DNA of 64,000 bases, taken from assembly GCF_950295315.1 (NCBI RefSeq), contig NC_080168.1, forward strand, positions 69,945,254-70,009,253, read 5' to 3'. Source of the DNA: Erinaceus europaeus (taxonomy: Eukaryota > Chordata > Mammalia > Eulipotyphla > Erinaceidae). The position numbers and the translations under genes are program-made. Every line of letters starts with the position of its first letter. Position 1 is the first letter of the stretch. Positions 22,791 to 32,327 of this stretch are shown here, piece after piece. The notes under the pieces were generated by a model. That model made no database searches, was not told the DNA's origin, and saw nothing but the letters and a program-made list of their open reading frames with translations.

Positions 22791-23068
22791 TTTGGAGAAA
22801 TTCAGGTTGGATATAAACTTGACCCAAAGCACAGGCATCTCCCTGAAATGGGAAACTTAAATGGAAAAACAGGGAAAAAAATCTATGGATGTTTTAAAAT
22901 TCAGGGCAGGGAACATTGGGACATTAAACACTTGAAAACAGAATTAAAGTGTGCTATTCAGTTCCTCAGACTGAGGGCATAAATTCTCTGGTAAATTAGA
23001 TATTAATTTCTGAATTTCTAAGAGGCCATAGACATGCAATGTCACTGCTCCAGAAAGACATTTTCATA
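22791..23068. other. Gap, probable old L1 3' flank
   Basis: AT-rich sequence follows the L1 fragment. No further signature is visible. Confidence 0.3.
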
Positions 23069-23103
23069 TATATATACATATGGAGAGAGAGAGAGAGAGA
23101 AAG
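23069..23103. repeat. Short (TA)n and (GA)n runs
   Basis: ATATATATACATATG is followed by a run of GAGAGAGAGAGAGAGA. The next 130 bp may be a very old SINE, but I cannot assign it. Confidence 0.6.
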
Positions 23104-23261
23104 AACAGTATTGAAACTTCCCCCAGATGGCTTAGTAGCCCCATGTTATGTGATGTACTAGGTCTCAGACCTAGACCACACTCACAGAAAGACAAATATT
23201 CTACCAAATGGACTATCTTGGGTCCCTACTGCAGGTATGTCTATCTTCCTATATTCTTTCT

Positions 23262-23398
23262 CTCTCTCTCTCTTTCTTTCTTTCTTTTGTTACCAGAACA
23301 CAACTCATCTCTGGGTGATGGTGGTGCTGGAGATTGAACATGGGGACTTTGGTGCCTTAGGCATGAAGGTCTTTTTGCATAACCAGTATGTTTTAGAT
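23262..23398 (-). mobile_element. tRNA-derived SINE, type C
   Basis: On the plus strand a CT-rich tail (CTCTTTCTTTCTTTC) precedes CCAGAACACAACTCATCTCTGG, GATTGAACATGGGGACTTTG and CATGAAGGTCTTTTTGCATAACC. The reverse complement gives the type C head, with GGTTATGCAAAAAGACC and a B-box-like TTCAATC. Confidence 0.75.
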
Positions 23399-23429
23399 GC
23401 ATATCAATACATCTATACATCTATCTACA

Positions 23430-23618
23430 TATTTTGTCATCACTGGGGCTCCATTGCTACATGCCAACTTTTTCAGATAGAAACAGATAGAAAGGGAGAG
23501 GGAAAGATACCACAACACCAAAGCTTCTCCCAGATCCTTGGAGGTAAGCCTTGAACATGAGTCATGTGCTTGGCAAACAGGCACCATTTTAGGTGAACTA
23601 TCTTGCTGGTATGAAGCA
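23430..23618 (-). mobile_element. tRNA-derived SINE, type E (older)
   Basis: The reverse complement reads GCAAGATAGTTCACCTAAAATGG, TTTGCCAAGCACATGACTC and ATGTTCAAGGC. GGGAGAAGCTTTGGTGTTGTGG, a pyrimidine stretch and a CTGAAAAAGTTGGC block with ATGACA near its end follow. The same arrangement is at 38,398 and 49,905. Confidence 0.65.
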
Positions 23619-23696
23619 TTGTTTTAATTATTTCATCACCTGTATGTTTTAGAAAAGCTAGTCTAGCTGGGGTCTTCTAAAAAAAATTTTCATCAG

Positions 23697-23892
23697 GGGA
23701 GTCGCTTCACAAGAGATGAAGCAGGTCTGCAGGTGTCTGTCTTTCTCTCTCGCTCTCTGTCTTCCCCTCCTCGCTCCATTTCTCTCTGTCCAATCCAACA
23801 ATGACAACATCAGTAACAACAATAATAATTACAACAATAAAAAGCATCAAGGGCAACAAAGGGGAAAATAAATAAATATAAAAATTAAAAAA
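23697..23892 (+). mobile_element. tRNA-derived SINE, type B, 5'-truncated
   Basis: It starts at GGGGAGTCGCTTCACAAGAG and continues GCAGGTCTGCAGGTGTCTGT. The CT-rich stretch ends CTCTGTCC, and the long type B tail of AACAACAATAATAAT and GGGCAACAAAGGGGAAAATAAATAAATA follows. The tRNA-like head is missing. Confidence 0.88.
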
Positions 23893-24050
23893 ATTCATTT
23901 ATTTTAATGAGAGAGATACAGAGAGATTTAGAGAAAGAGACAAGAGGCCTGCTTAGCTCTAGCTTATCATGGTGCCAGGGATTGAACCCGGAACCTTGGA
24001 GACTCAGGTATGACAGTCCTTTGCATAACCATTATGCTGCCCTTTGCTGT
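23893..24050 (-). mobile_element. tRNA-derived SINE, type C
   Basis: On the plus strand GAGAGAGATACAGAGAG leads to GGGATTGAACCCGGAACCTTGG and CCTTTGCATAACCATTATGC. The reverse complement gives the GCATAATGGTTATGC head and a B-box-like GGTTCAATCCC. Confidence 0.85.
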
Positions 24051-24387
24051 AGGTTTTAGAATGGTTTAGAGGGGAGATTACTAGCTGCTCAAAACAAGCA
24101 CAATGATGGTACCTAAAGAGATCATGAAACAGTGAACAAATATGAAGTTGCCAACCTCGGAAAGAGGAAAGAGGAATCAGTGTTTTGTCACTGGGAAGAA
24201 GTAGACAGTCATGAAACAAACAAACAACCAGAGTCAAGTGCTGCAACAAACGCTTGTAGAACTCTTTCATGGCTCAGTTACTTTCTCAGAGATTTAAGAG
24301 AGTATGTTTCTGCTCATTTCTCAGGATAAAAAATGACCATGACTTTGATTTTTCCAGTGGGCTCAAAAGAGGTGCAACAATATGCCA
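24051..24387. other. Unique sequence, no gene recognised
   Basis: About 340 bp lie between SINEs and show no recognised element. Confidence 0.4.
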
Positions 24388-24530
24388 TCCTGGGAGGTGG
24401 CACAATGGATAAAGCATTTAACTTTAAAACATAAGGTTTCAAGTTTGATCTCTAATATTACTTGTGCCAGAGTGATGCCCTGGTTCTCTCTATTTCTCTA
24501 AATAAACGAGTAAGTGAATCTTTATGAAAA
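24388..24530 (+). mobile_element. tRNA-derived SINE, type D
   Basis: It begins ATCCTGGGAGGTGGCACAAT followed by GGATAAAGCATTTAAC. GTTTCAAGTTTGATCTC (B-box region), CAGAGTGATGCCCTGGTTCTC and a degenerate ATAAACGAGTAAGTGAATC tail follow. It is full length but diverged. Confidence 0.8.
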
Positions 24531-25127
24531 ATAGAAAGAGGTTTTTAGCAATTTGCTACCCAGAATGAGAGAGAGCCCAGGGTTCCACTTGTTAATTCCA
24601 CAATACATTTGCATTTCTCTCAAAGAAGGGTCACTCATGCTTATTCCTTAGGAAAGAAGTCAAAGAGACTGCCTACAATATTACACCTACGACAATATTA
24701 TAAACTCTGTGTTGGGAAAGAACACCTCAATGAATCAGAATGTGGGCTAGCAGTGTCCACATTATAATTGGTGCCCATGGGCAGAACAGATGCACTTGAG
24801 CAGTCCCAAGCTCCTCATCTTGAGCAAGTTGCTGAGAGTCATCATGTCAGCCATGATGACCTTGCATCAATTCTAGATGATAGCAGCCTCCAGTCCCCTT
24901 CATCATCTCCTCACTGTAATAAGTGTCACCTATGACTGCACCCACTGACTTAATTGACTGCATTGAAGAGTCTTCAGAATGGAGAAAGCATGTGTGCTTT
25001 TGTGTGGTCATGGTGTGTTACTGCTTGTGAAACTGGAAACACAAAGTTCTGGAAGCCCTGGTGGAAGACCTTTCCCTTTAAACATGACTCAGGTCAAGCT
25101 CACTTGCAGATGCATTGAAATAGCTTT
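24531..25127. other. Unique sequence, no gene recognised
   Basis: About 600 bp have balanced composition, with no repeat or open frame worth calling. Confidence 0.45.
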
Positions 25128-25250
25128 GGTAGGGGCCAGGTAGTGACTTATCCAGTAGAGAATGCACATTACCATGTGTGTGTATTTGTATACAAGCCCT
25201 TAGTGCCATCTGTGGGGTGGATAAGTTCCTTGAAGCATACAGTCTTTCAA
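25128..25250 (+). mobile_element. tRNA-derived SINE, type A, 3'-truncated
   Basis: GTAGGGGCCAGGTAGTGACTT, CACATTACCATGTGTG and CCTTAGTGCCATCTGTGG resemble the type A head and middle. The copy stops before the CTGCAGGTGTCT block and abuts an old L1 fragment. Confidence 0.65.
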
Positions 25251-25607
25251 GACTGAGCCAGGAAGACCTAGAGAACATTAATAAGATCAATTATAACCAA
25301 ATAAATTGAAGCAATCACCAAAAGCCTTCCCAACAACAAAAGTCCAAGTCTGGAATGACTCACAAGTGAATTCTACAAAATCTTCAAGAGCTAACACCTC
25401 TACTTGACAAGCTCTTGCAAAATACTGAAGACACAGTCCCATTTCCTTCTATCATCTATGAAACCAACATCCTCCTGATACCAAAAGCAGACAAACATCT
25501 GACCAAAAAAGAAAACTACAAACCAATATTCCTGACTAATGTAGATACTAAGATCATAAACAAAAAACTAACAAGCTGACTACCGTAGTACATCAAAGAA
25601 GTTATGC

Positions 25608-25649
25608 TTGAGAGTCCAATGCTCTATCCACCGTGCCACCTCCCAGACC
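25608..25649 (-). mobile_element. Tailless 42-bp head of a type D SINE
   Basis: The reverse complement is the first 42 nt of type D, including GGCACGGTGGATAGAGC and ATTGGACTCTCAA. It ends in what corresponds to the anticodon region of the ancestral tRNA. It is flanked by a perfect 14-bp direct repeat CAAAGAAGTTATGC (25,594-25,607 and 25,650-25,663). There is no A-rich tail. This fits a tailless retropseudogene made from a truncated RNA. Confidence 0.85.
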
Positions 25650-25671
25650 CAAAGAAGTTATGCATGGGATA

Positions 25672-25862
25672 TGCTGTGATGCACCTGGTTAAGAGTACAC
25701 ATTACAATGTGCAAGGACCTGGATTCAAGGCCCTGGTTCCCACCTGCAGGTGCTAAATTTCATGAGCAGTAAAGCAGAACTGCAGGTGTCTCTGTCTTGT
25801 TCCTTATCTCCCCTGCCTTTATCAGTTTCTCTCTGTCTCTACCCAATAATAAATAATTCACT
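25672..25862 (+). mobile_element. tRNA-derived SINE, type A
   Basis: GCTGTGATGCACCTGGTTAAG, ACAATGTGCAAGGACCTGG, CCCACCTGCAGG and CTGCAGGTGTCTCTGTC are followed by a CT-rich stretch and an AATAATAAATAATTC tail. It sits within the old L1 fragment. Confidence 0.88.
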
Positions 25863-25925
25863 AAGTTATATACCACAACTGAGTAGGATTTATTCCAGGG
25901 ACACAAAACGCTGTTTTAAGAAGGA

Positions 25926-26202
25926 AAGTCCTTCCAAGACCATGCTGTGGCTTTTAACTTTATTAGACAATTACAGAAAAAAAAAAGTTTCTCAAATTAA
26001 TCAGAGGAAAAAAAGCAGCTGCCCATGGTGGCTTTCAGGGAAAGCAAAGGACCCCAAGGGCTGGGTGCAGTTTTCCACACAGTCATGTGAAAACTTCTGG
26101 AACATTCATCAGTAGTTCTGAATAGGTTCTCACTCTGGAAATGTACAAGTACCAAAAGTACAGCTTAGAAGTGTCCTCTCAAGAAACTTCTGTGACAGGG
26201 AT
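25926..26202. other. Unique sequence
   Basis: No recognised element is visible in this AT- and purine-rich stretch. Confidence 0.35.
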
Positions 26203-26396
26203 CAGGGCTTAGCTCAGCTGGCAGAGCACAGACCTTGTGTGTGTAAAGCCCTGGGTTTGAGACCTAGAGCTATATGGGGGCATTATGGATGGCACCAGGG
26301 GCTTCATGGAAAGCGATAAGTTGGTGGTGACTCTCCTTTCTCTCTCTGTTTCTCACTTTCTTCTCTTTCTAAATAGAGAATAAATTTAAACAGACT
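26203..26396 (+). mobile_element. tRNA-derived SINE, type F
   Basis: GGCTTAGCTCAGCTGGCAGAGC is close to a canonical A box, and CCTGGGTTTGAGACC is a B box. CACCAGGGGCTTCATGG, GGTGGTGACTCTCC, a CT-rich stretch and AATAAATTTAAA follow. The head looks like a tRNA of the TAGCTCAG class. It differs from types A-E. Confidence 0.75.
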
Positions 26397-27665
26397 ATTG
26401 AGGCAGTCTAGCAGTGATATCACACATCTCAACGTCTGTAGTTCAATCACATAGAGAAATAAGGAGAGAATATAAACAAACAAATAAAATAAATATATAT
26501 ACAAAAGAATCACTAGATAATTGTTATTATGATGGCAGTGATGTTTGTGATAATAATATTAGGACAGTATTAAATGTAATATATTGCAATATAAAATAGA
26601 TTGTAATACAATTCAAAGGTTTCCTTGAAAATAAAAAAACTTTTCCTTGCAACTGCTAAGGTACTTGCTAAATGTGAGAATTCTAAAATAGTTCTGATCA
26701 GTTTGAAAATCCCTTCAGTGAATTGGATCTAGGTGTAGTCTCTGAATATGTAATAATATTAAAACTCAGTCTGTGACGAACTTGCCCTTGCAAGCAGTCC
26801 TCTCCTCACAGTGTCTATTTAATTGAGAAACTTCTTCTCTGTGAGTCTCACATAGATCTCTTTCTGGTCTTTGCTCTCAAAGAACCTCATATTTTATCAG
26901 GGGGTTAAGTCATGTAAATTCTCAAATATACATGAGTAGTGCTTCAAAAATTGTGGAATCTGATTAGAGATGGAGGAGATATTACATAGGTGACTGTATG
27001 TATATGAGACATGCACATATACTATATAATAAAGTAAGTAACAGAAAATACCCACATTCTGTGCTGTAACAATAATTTGACTGTTATAAAAATTAACACC
27101 ATACCACAGTAAGCCAAGAAATGAATTATTCCATTATAAGCAATAATGACATTTTTTTCAGTTGATAATTGACAAGAAAACTGTGGTAACCTCACTTAGG
27201 TTATTTCAATAACCACGATAATTTTTAAAGGTCTTTTGGAGACCAGCATGTGAAATTGAGGGAAGTTAAAATGGGGACTAGCAATAGATTTAAAAATTAC
27301 GAGTGACTAACCTATTCTGGATCAAGTATAATTTTGAAGCCCAGCTCATATAGATGAAAATTCATTTCATGCTCCTGCAAAATCGTTTTCAATTACATTC
27401 AAGGATTACTAAAGATTGGAGAAAGTGAGCAACACAGTCCAGTGCAACAAAGATTTAATAGGGTGGCTGAAATTAGCCTTTAAAATGAATACAGCATTTT
27501 TAAATTAAGAAGTTGGACAAAGGCCTAGTGGAGCTTATCTGGACTTTTGGATTTGAGCCTGCAGAAGTATTTATTCTTGTTGATGTCTGCTACTGCAGCA
27601 TTTATCACAGTTCCATAGAGATGGATGTGGCCAAGAAGAAAACTGTTTTTTTTTAGTATCTGTTT
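26397..27665. other. Unique AT-rich sequence, candidate conserved noncoding region
   Basis: Positions 26,400-26,520 may hold a decayed SINE-like head. Positions 27,060-27,650 have no repeat signature, balanced word content and no open frame of note. I cannot assign a function. Confidence 0.4.
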
Positions 27666-28205
27666 AAAATTTATTTATTTTATTTGATAGGATAGAAATT
27701 AAGAAGGAAAGGAGAGCTATAGAGGAAGACAGAAAGGATGCCAGGTGGTAGCACAGTGGGTTAAGAGCATGTGGCGCCAAGAGCAAGAACCAGCTCAAGG
27801 ATCCTGGTTCAAGCCCCTGGCTCCCCACCTGCAGATGGGTCCTTTCACAAGTGGTAAAGCAGGTCTGCTGGTGTCTATTTTTCTCTCCCCCTCTCTGTCT
27901 TTCCCTCCTCTCTCCATTTCTCTCTGTCCTATCCAATGGCAACAATAACAACAACAAGGACAACAAAATGGGAAAAGTGGCCTCCAGGAGCAGTGAATTC
28001 ATAGTGCAGGCACCAAGCCCCAGCAATAACCCGAGAGGCCAGAGATAGCGAGAGAGAGAAAAAGAGAGAGAGAGAGACCCCTGCAATACTGCTTCACCTT
28101 TTGTGAAAGTTCTCTCCCTGCAGGTAGGGACTGGAGAGTTGAACCTGGATACTTGTACATAATAACATGTGCACTCAATTGAGTGTGCCACCGCCCAGAA
28201 CCGCC
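27666..28205 (-). mobile_element. tRNA-derived SINE, type A, split by a type B SINE
   Basis: The tail side is at 27,666-27,736 (TTATTTATTTTATTTGATAGG). The body resumes at about 28,046-28,205 with CTGCAATACTGCTTCACC, CTCCCTGCAGGTAGGGAC, GAACCTGGATACTTG and TGAGTGTGCCACCGCCC. The insertion of 27,737-28,044 separates them. I could not find a clean target-site duplication for the insertion. Confidence 0.75.
27737..28044 (+). mobile_element. tRNA-derived SINE, type B with 3' module
   Basis: The A-box-like GGTGGTAGCACAGTGGGTTAAG, B-box GGTTCAAGCCC, CTCCCCACCTGCAG and CT-rich stretch lead to the AACAATAACAACAACAAGG tail. After GGGAAAAGTGG comes the 3' module CCTCCAGGAGCAGTGAATTC to AGCAATAACCCGAGAGGC. 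Confidence 0.88.
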
Positions 28206-28943
28206 CCCTCAAATGTTTCTAATTGCAGTCACATCAGCTGCCTACATTTCCCACAATATCCCAACTCAAAAGAACCTATCGCACAGCAGAAAATACTTCT
28301 CGGTCTTCCTTCCTAAGCTACTTTTTTCACTAAAGAGATATATATAGAGTCGGATTAGGCCTTAGAAAAGGAACCATTTCACACAGTGATATCCAGATCA
28401 ATGAATAGATCATAAATGACTGAAACGGAAGTTCTACATACTCTATTGCCCTGGTTACCCCCACCCAAGTAACTTGCAACTTAAAAAAGTGTATTGTTCT
28501 CATTACCTCATACAAAGAGATTTATATTACAGACTCTTCTGTTGTGATGTTGCTTGTTGACTTTTAAAGTATTTTTGCATGTGAATGCTATTGCTGTATA
28601 TCATTTCATTCTATGAATATATGATAATTTACTCACCTCATTGTGAGTCAGGGTCATAGGAGCTAGTCGGAGTTATTATGCATAATGGTAATGTGATTTG
28701 AAAATATATTTTAACATATATTAATATATGGCACATATATTCACATATATATCAACAAATATATCCACATATATATCCATATATATAACTTGGAACTCTT
28801 GAGTGATAAATATGCATATGTCCAAGTTTATTGGATACTGTTAAATAGCTTTTGCAAAGAGACTATAACAATGTATGGTTCATGTAAGGCTATGAATCCC
28901 TGTTACTGAATTCTTGCCTGTGTTTGCCATATTCCATTTTTTT
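28206..28943. other. AT-rich sequence with ATATAT-rich stretch
   Basis: No gene is visible. Positions 28,695-28,790 are dominated by ACATATATAT-type words. The rest is unassigned. Confidence 0.45.
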
Positions 28944-29270
28944 AAAGAATTTTAGTCACAGGGGGGCAAACAGTAACCCACCTGGCTAAGTGTACATAGC
29001 ACTAAGCATAAGGACCCGGGCAAGGATCTGGGTTTGAGCCCTCAGCTCTCTTACCTGCAGAAAGGACACTTTACAAGCAGTGAAGCAGGCCTGCATTTTT
29101 CTATCTTGCTGTCTCCTTCTCTATCTCCCCCTTCAGTCTCAATTTTTCTCTGTTCTATCTAATAAAATAGAAAAAAAAAAAATGACTGCCAGGAGCAGTG
29201 GATGCATAGTGCAAGCACTCACCCCTAGCAATAACTCCAGAGGCAAAAACACAAAAAGAATTTTAGTCAC
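28944..29270 (+). mobile_element. tRNA-derived SINE, type A with 3' module and 16-bp target-site duplication
   Basis: The duplication AAAGAATTTTAGTCAC is perfect at 28,944-28,959 and 29,255-29,270, so the element is exactly 28,960-29,254. Its order is a type A/B-like head (CACCTGGCTAAGTGTACATA), B box GGGTTTGAGCCC, GAAGCAGGCCTGCA, CT-rich stretch, AATAAAATAG with A run, and then the 3' module (GCCAGGAGCAGTGGATGC to AGCAATAACTCCAGAGGC). The module lies inside the duplication, so it belongs to the SINE RNA. Confidence 0.93.
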
Positions 29271-29508
29271 CTAAATTCTTTAGCCTTCTTTTTCTCAAAA
29301 CTGACTTAATACTCCCTTGTTGAGGTGATACAGATGATCACATGTGACTGACAGTTATATCACCACTCAACAAATTGTGACTATAATTCATCTTGCACGT
29401 TTTACATTATAATATGGATAGATGTCAGTCAATTTCACTTGGATAAAAATGAACACAACATTAACTTTGGCTAAGATTAGGAGAGGAAAGGATGGTGATA
29501 AGCAACTG

Positions 29509-29813
29509 AAAAGAAACACATAATTACGGAGTTAGGCGGTAGTACAACAGGTTAAGTGCACATGGTGCCAAGCACAAGGACCCACATAAGGATCCCGGTT
29601 CGAGCCCTGGCTCCCCACCTGCAGGGAAGTCGCTTCACAAGTGGTGAAACAGGTCTGCAGGTGTCTATCTTTCTCTCCCCCCTGTCTTTCCCTCTTCTCT
29701 CCATTTCACTCTGTCCTAACAATGACAACAACAATAATAACTACAACAATAAAAAAGGGCAACAAAAAAGGAAAATAAATAAGTAAATAATATAAAAAAG
29801 AAACACATAATTA
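29509..29813 (+). mobile_element. tRNA-derived SINE, type B with 18-bp target-site duplication
   Basis: AAAAGAAACACATAATTA occurs at 29,509-29,526 and again at 29,796-29,813, defining the element as 29,527-29,795. It has GGCGGTAGTACAACAGGTTAAG, B box GGTTCGAGCCC, CTCCCCACCTGCAGG, AGTCGCTTCACAAG and a CT-rich stretch. The tail is ACAATAATAACTACAAC with AAATAAATAAGTAAATAA. It is complete and relatively young by its intact duplication. Confidence 0.95.
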
Positions 29814-29889
29814 TAAAAAGGTATACAATATTTTTGAGTAACATGATAACAATATTATCTCATAACTCAGAGTATAAAGTGAGTATAAA

Positions 29890-30097
29890 GAGTGGTGGTG
29901 CACCTTGTTGTGTGCAAATGCTATAGTGTGCAAGGGCTCGGGTTCAAGGACCCCAGTTCCCACCTGCAGGCTGGAAGCTTCACAAGTGGTGAAGCAGTGC
30001 TGCAGGTTTCTGTCTCTGTCTCTCTCTCTTTACCCTTCTTCTCAGTGTCTGTCTGTCTCTATCAATAAACTAATAAAATGATAAAAAGTTAAAAAAC
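29890..30097 (+). mobile_element. tRNA-derived SINE, type A
   Basis: GAGTGGTGGTGCACCTTGTT, GTGCAAGGGCTCGGGTTCAAGG, CCCACCTGCAGG and AGCAGTGCTGCAGGTTTC precede a CT-rich stretch and an AATAAACTAATAAAATG tail. Confidence 0.88.
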
Positions 30098-30257
30098 TTA
30101 AATTCATATCCACAATTCTGTACTCCTATAAAGAAATGAATGAATGGGAGAGAAAAGTAGCCAAATATTCTCTGCAAGAGAATCCCAAATACTTTATGGA
30201 GATGCTCTTTCTCAGGGCAGAGTGCTTCTATGTATTAGTTCCTTTCTCATAGCTGTT

Positions 30258-30395
30258 TGTAGGGGAAGAGGGTGTGACTTAGTAGAGCACAGGATTTTCA
30301 TGTGAGTGAATGGTTTGATCAGTTCTATCACTTGTGGTAGAGTAGTATTCTAGCCTCTCATACTCTATTAAAAAAGAAAGAAAAATATTTTCTCT
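30258..30395 (+). mobile_element. Possible old tRNA-derived SINE (type F-like)
   Basis: GTGTGACTTAGTAGAGCAC and GGTTTGATCAGTTC resemble A and B boxes. The stretch ends in an A-rich tail before an L1 3' end. It is too diverged to be sure. Confidence 0.4.
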
Positions 30396-30404
30396 TAAAA
30401 AAAG

Positions 30405-30625
30405 AGTCAGTGGGGAAGCAATTACAGAAGCCAGACCTTCCACCTTCTGCACCCCATGATAATCGTGGGTCCATACTCCCAGACGGATAAAGAATAGGAA
30501 AGCTATCAAGGGAGGATATGGTATACGGAGTTCTGGTGGTGGTAACTATATGGAATTATACCCCTCTTATGCTATGGTCTTGTTTATAAAATGGTGTTTC
30601 CATTTTATAAATAAAAAATTAAATT
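30405..30625 (+). mobile_element. Short L1 3' end (young type)
   Basis: It starts at GTGGGGAAGCAATTACAGAAG, runs through CACCTTCTGCACCCCATGAT and GGTATACGGAGTTCTGGTGG, and ends TTCCATTTTATAAATAAAAAA. It is the last 215 bp of the L1-B/L1-C type 3' UTR, without any coding sequence. Confidence 0.88.
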
Positions 30626-30671
30626 AAAAGAAAGACTTGACAGACCTATAGAGAAGAACAATTTCCAAAGG

Positions 30672-30805
30672 TGGTCCCCACCTTCAGGGGAAAAGCTTCA
30701 TGAGTGGTGAAACAGGGTTGCAGGTGTGTCTTTGTCTCTCTCCCTCTGTATCTCCCCTTCCCCTCTCAATTTATCTCTTTCCAATATTAAATAAATACAA
30801 ATTAA
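30672..30805 (+). mobile_element. tRNA-derived SINE, type A, 5'-truncated
   Basis: It starts at GTGGTCCCCACCTTCAGGGG and carries GAGTGGTGAAACAGGGTTGC and a CT-rich stretch. The tail is AATATTAAATAAATAC. The tRNA-like head is missing. Confidence 0.8.
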
Positions 30806-30839
30806 AAATAAACTTCTCCAACCTCCCTCCCTCCTCCCA

Positions 30840-30942
30840 ACACAAACACACAGACATTCCCATGCAGTGCCCTAGGACATGAACCCAGGTCCTAGCACAG
30901 GTCTACATGTGTGCTCTACCTGGTGAGCCACCACCCAACCCT
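30840..30942 (-). mobile_element. tRNA-derived SINE head fragment
   Basis: The reverse complement reads GGTTGGGTGGTGGCTCACC, AGGTAGAGCACACATG and CCTGGGTTCATGTCC, i.e. A box and B box of a type A/E-like SINE. The body is missing. Confidence 0.6.
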
Positions 30943-31815
30943 TACTTTAATCTCAGCATCATTGAGTTAAACTTTAGTTCAGTGTAACTATCTTAATTTA
31001 TAAAACCTTAGTCATTCAGAAGCCACCTCACCCCCTCCTATGTTGCCATTCACATAAATTCCACCAGATCTTCTCTTTAGTCCCTGCTGTCTCCCTGCTC
31101 CTCTTTTGTGTGCCACTCATAATGTGATGTGCTAATGTAACCCCTGAGGTGTTGTCTTGTTCTCCTCCCCCCCCAAAAAAAAATAATAATGTTAAAAAAA
31201 GAGTACTGGAGAGCACCAGGCCTGTAAATGTTTGTTGACATGTTGTGCCTCCCAGCTACGTAACTTAATACCCGGGAGACTCCCAGTATTGGATTCTGCC
31301 CATCAGGATTGCTGGAGGACAAATGGGCTTGACAACCAAACAGCTCTTTTGGTTTTTCTTTAAATACAAAGCTTCAAACAAAGTGAACAGAGCAATTATG
31401 CATCCTGGAGCCCCTTCCACCAGGAACCAAAATAACCAAGATTCAGAAATAACTTGCAGGCTCATCCATCAATCTAAGGATGGCACTACTTCAAAAAGAT
31501 CTAAAGAGCTGGGGCACAACAAAGATGACTATTTTCAGGGATGTTGCTGCAGACAGAGACGGTTTGCAGCTGTAGCCTTGGGCCTTGAAAAGGGCAGAAG
31601 ATCAAATTGGGAGAAGAGTGTACATGGACTCTTAAGTTGGGCGCCTTGCTCCCTTGAGAAGGCAAGACACTTTTTTAGACTTCCAGTTATAAAGAGGACT
31701 TTCAGTGCACAAAGGCTGCACAACTGTGCCCTGGGTATCACAGAGCAGATATATTTGACTTTTCTCCAAATCCCCCCAAACCCTAAAAAGCAGGGATTTA
31801 AAAGGAATGGGGCTT
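30943..31815. other. Unique sequence with a 164-codon open stretch, no gene called
   Basis: A plus-strand open stretch at 31,323-31,817 is the longest non-L1 open frame in the window. It shows no domain I recognise. Antisense frames over the same bases are also open (31,876-31,535 and 31,880-31,632), as happens by chance in GC-balanced DNA. A C run precedes an A run at about 31,171-31,189. Confidence 0.4.
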
Positions 31816-31975
31816 GAAGGAATAATGTCAAGTAAGATAAAGCAAAGTGAAGAGGATGAATACATGATAATTTCACTCATAGGGAAAACTTAAGCAGCAA
31901 GAAAAGAAAAACACAAAGTGAAACTTGGACTTGGGAGGAGCAGAAGAGAACAAGGAAAAAGCCATAAAGGTCCCC
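31816..31975 (+). mobile_element. Old L1 3' UTR remnant
   Basis: AATTTCACTCATAGGGAAAAC and the following purine-rich stretch resemble the start of the 3' UTR at 41,275 (GATCTCACTTACAAGCAGAA). It is strongly diverged. Confidence 0.45.
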
Positions 31976-32096
31976 TTTAAGTCCCATTGGTAAGGTTCTA
32001 GACTAATGTCTACATAGAAGAATCACAAGAGAGTTGGCCATGTTTCAGGGAGACGAACACTTACTAAAACAAAGCAGAGATAGAAAAGAGAGGAAA

Positions 32097-32312
32097 ATGG
32101 ACTGGGCGGTGGTTCATCTGATTGAATGCACATGTTACAATGTGCAAGGACCTGGATTAGAGGCCCCAATCCCCACCTACAGTAAGAAAAGCTTCACAAG
32201 TGGTGAAGCAGTGTTGTGGGTATCTCTCCATCTCTCTTCCTTTCTACATTTCCCTTCCTCTTGATTTCTGTCTATCAAATAAAGATAATAAAAAAGAAAA
32301 CTTAAAAAAATA
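32097..32312 (+). mobile_element. tRNA-derived SINE, type A
   Basis: GGACTGGGCGGTGGTTCATC, ACAATGTGCAAGGACCTGG, AATCCCCACCTACAG, CACAAGTGGTGAAGCAGTG and a CT-rich stretch are followed by a CAAATAAAGATAATAAAAAAG tail. Confidence 0.88.
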
Positions 32313-32327
32313 GAGGAATATACACCC

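Larger units (their letters stand above)
25251..25925 (+). mobile_element. Old L1 ORF2 RT fragment, interrupted by two SINEs
   Basis: Positions 25,251-25,607 read as the start of the L1 reverse transcriptase. AACAACAAAAGTCC and GAATTCTACAAAATCTTC correspond to the region encoding NNKSPGP...NEFYKTF in the younger copies, and ACCAACATCCTCCTGATACC follows. The element resumes at about 25,864-25,925 (GTAGGATTTATTCCAGGGA, the block encoding VGFIPG in other copies). The 42-bp SINE head at 25,608 and a type A SINE at 25,672 separate the parts. Confidence 0.8.

Noticed and set aside
31323..31817. 164-codon open stretch in non-repeat DNA
   Set aside because: It has no recognised domain, and antisense and alternative frames are open over the same bases. 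I see no splice or promoter context. It is most likely a chance open frame.
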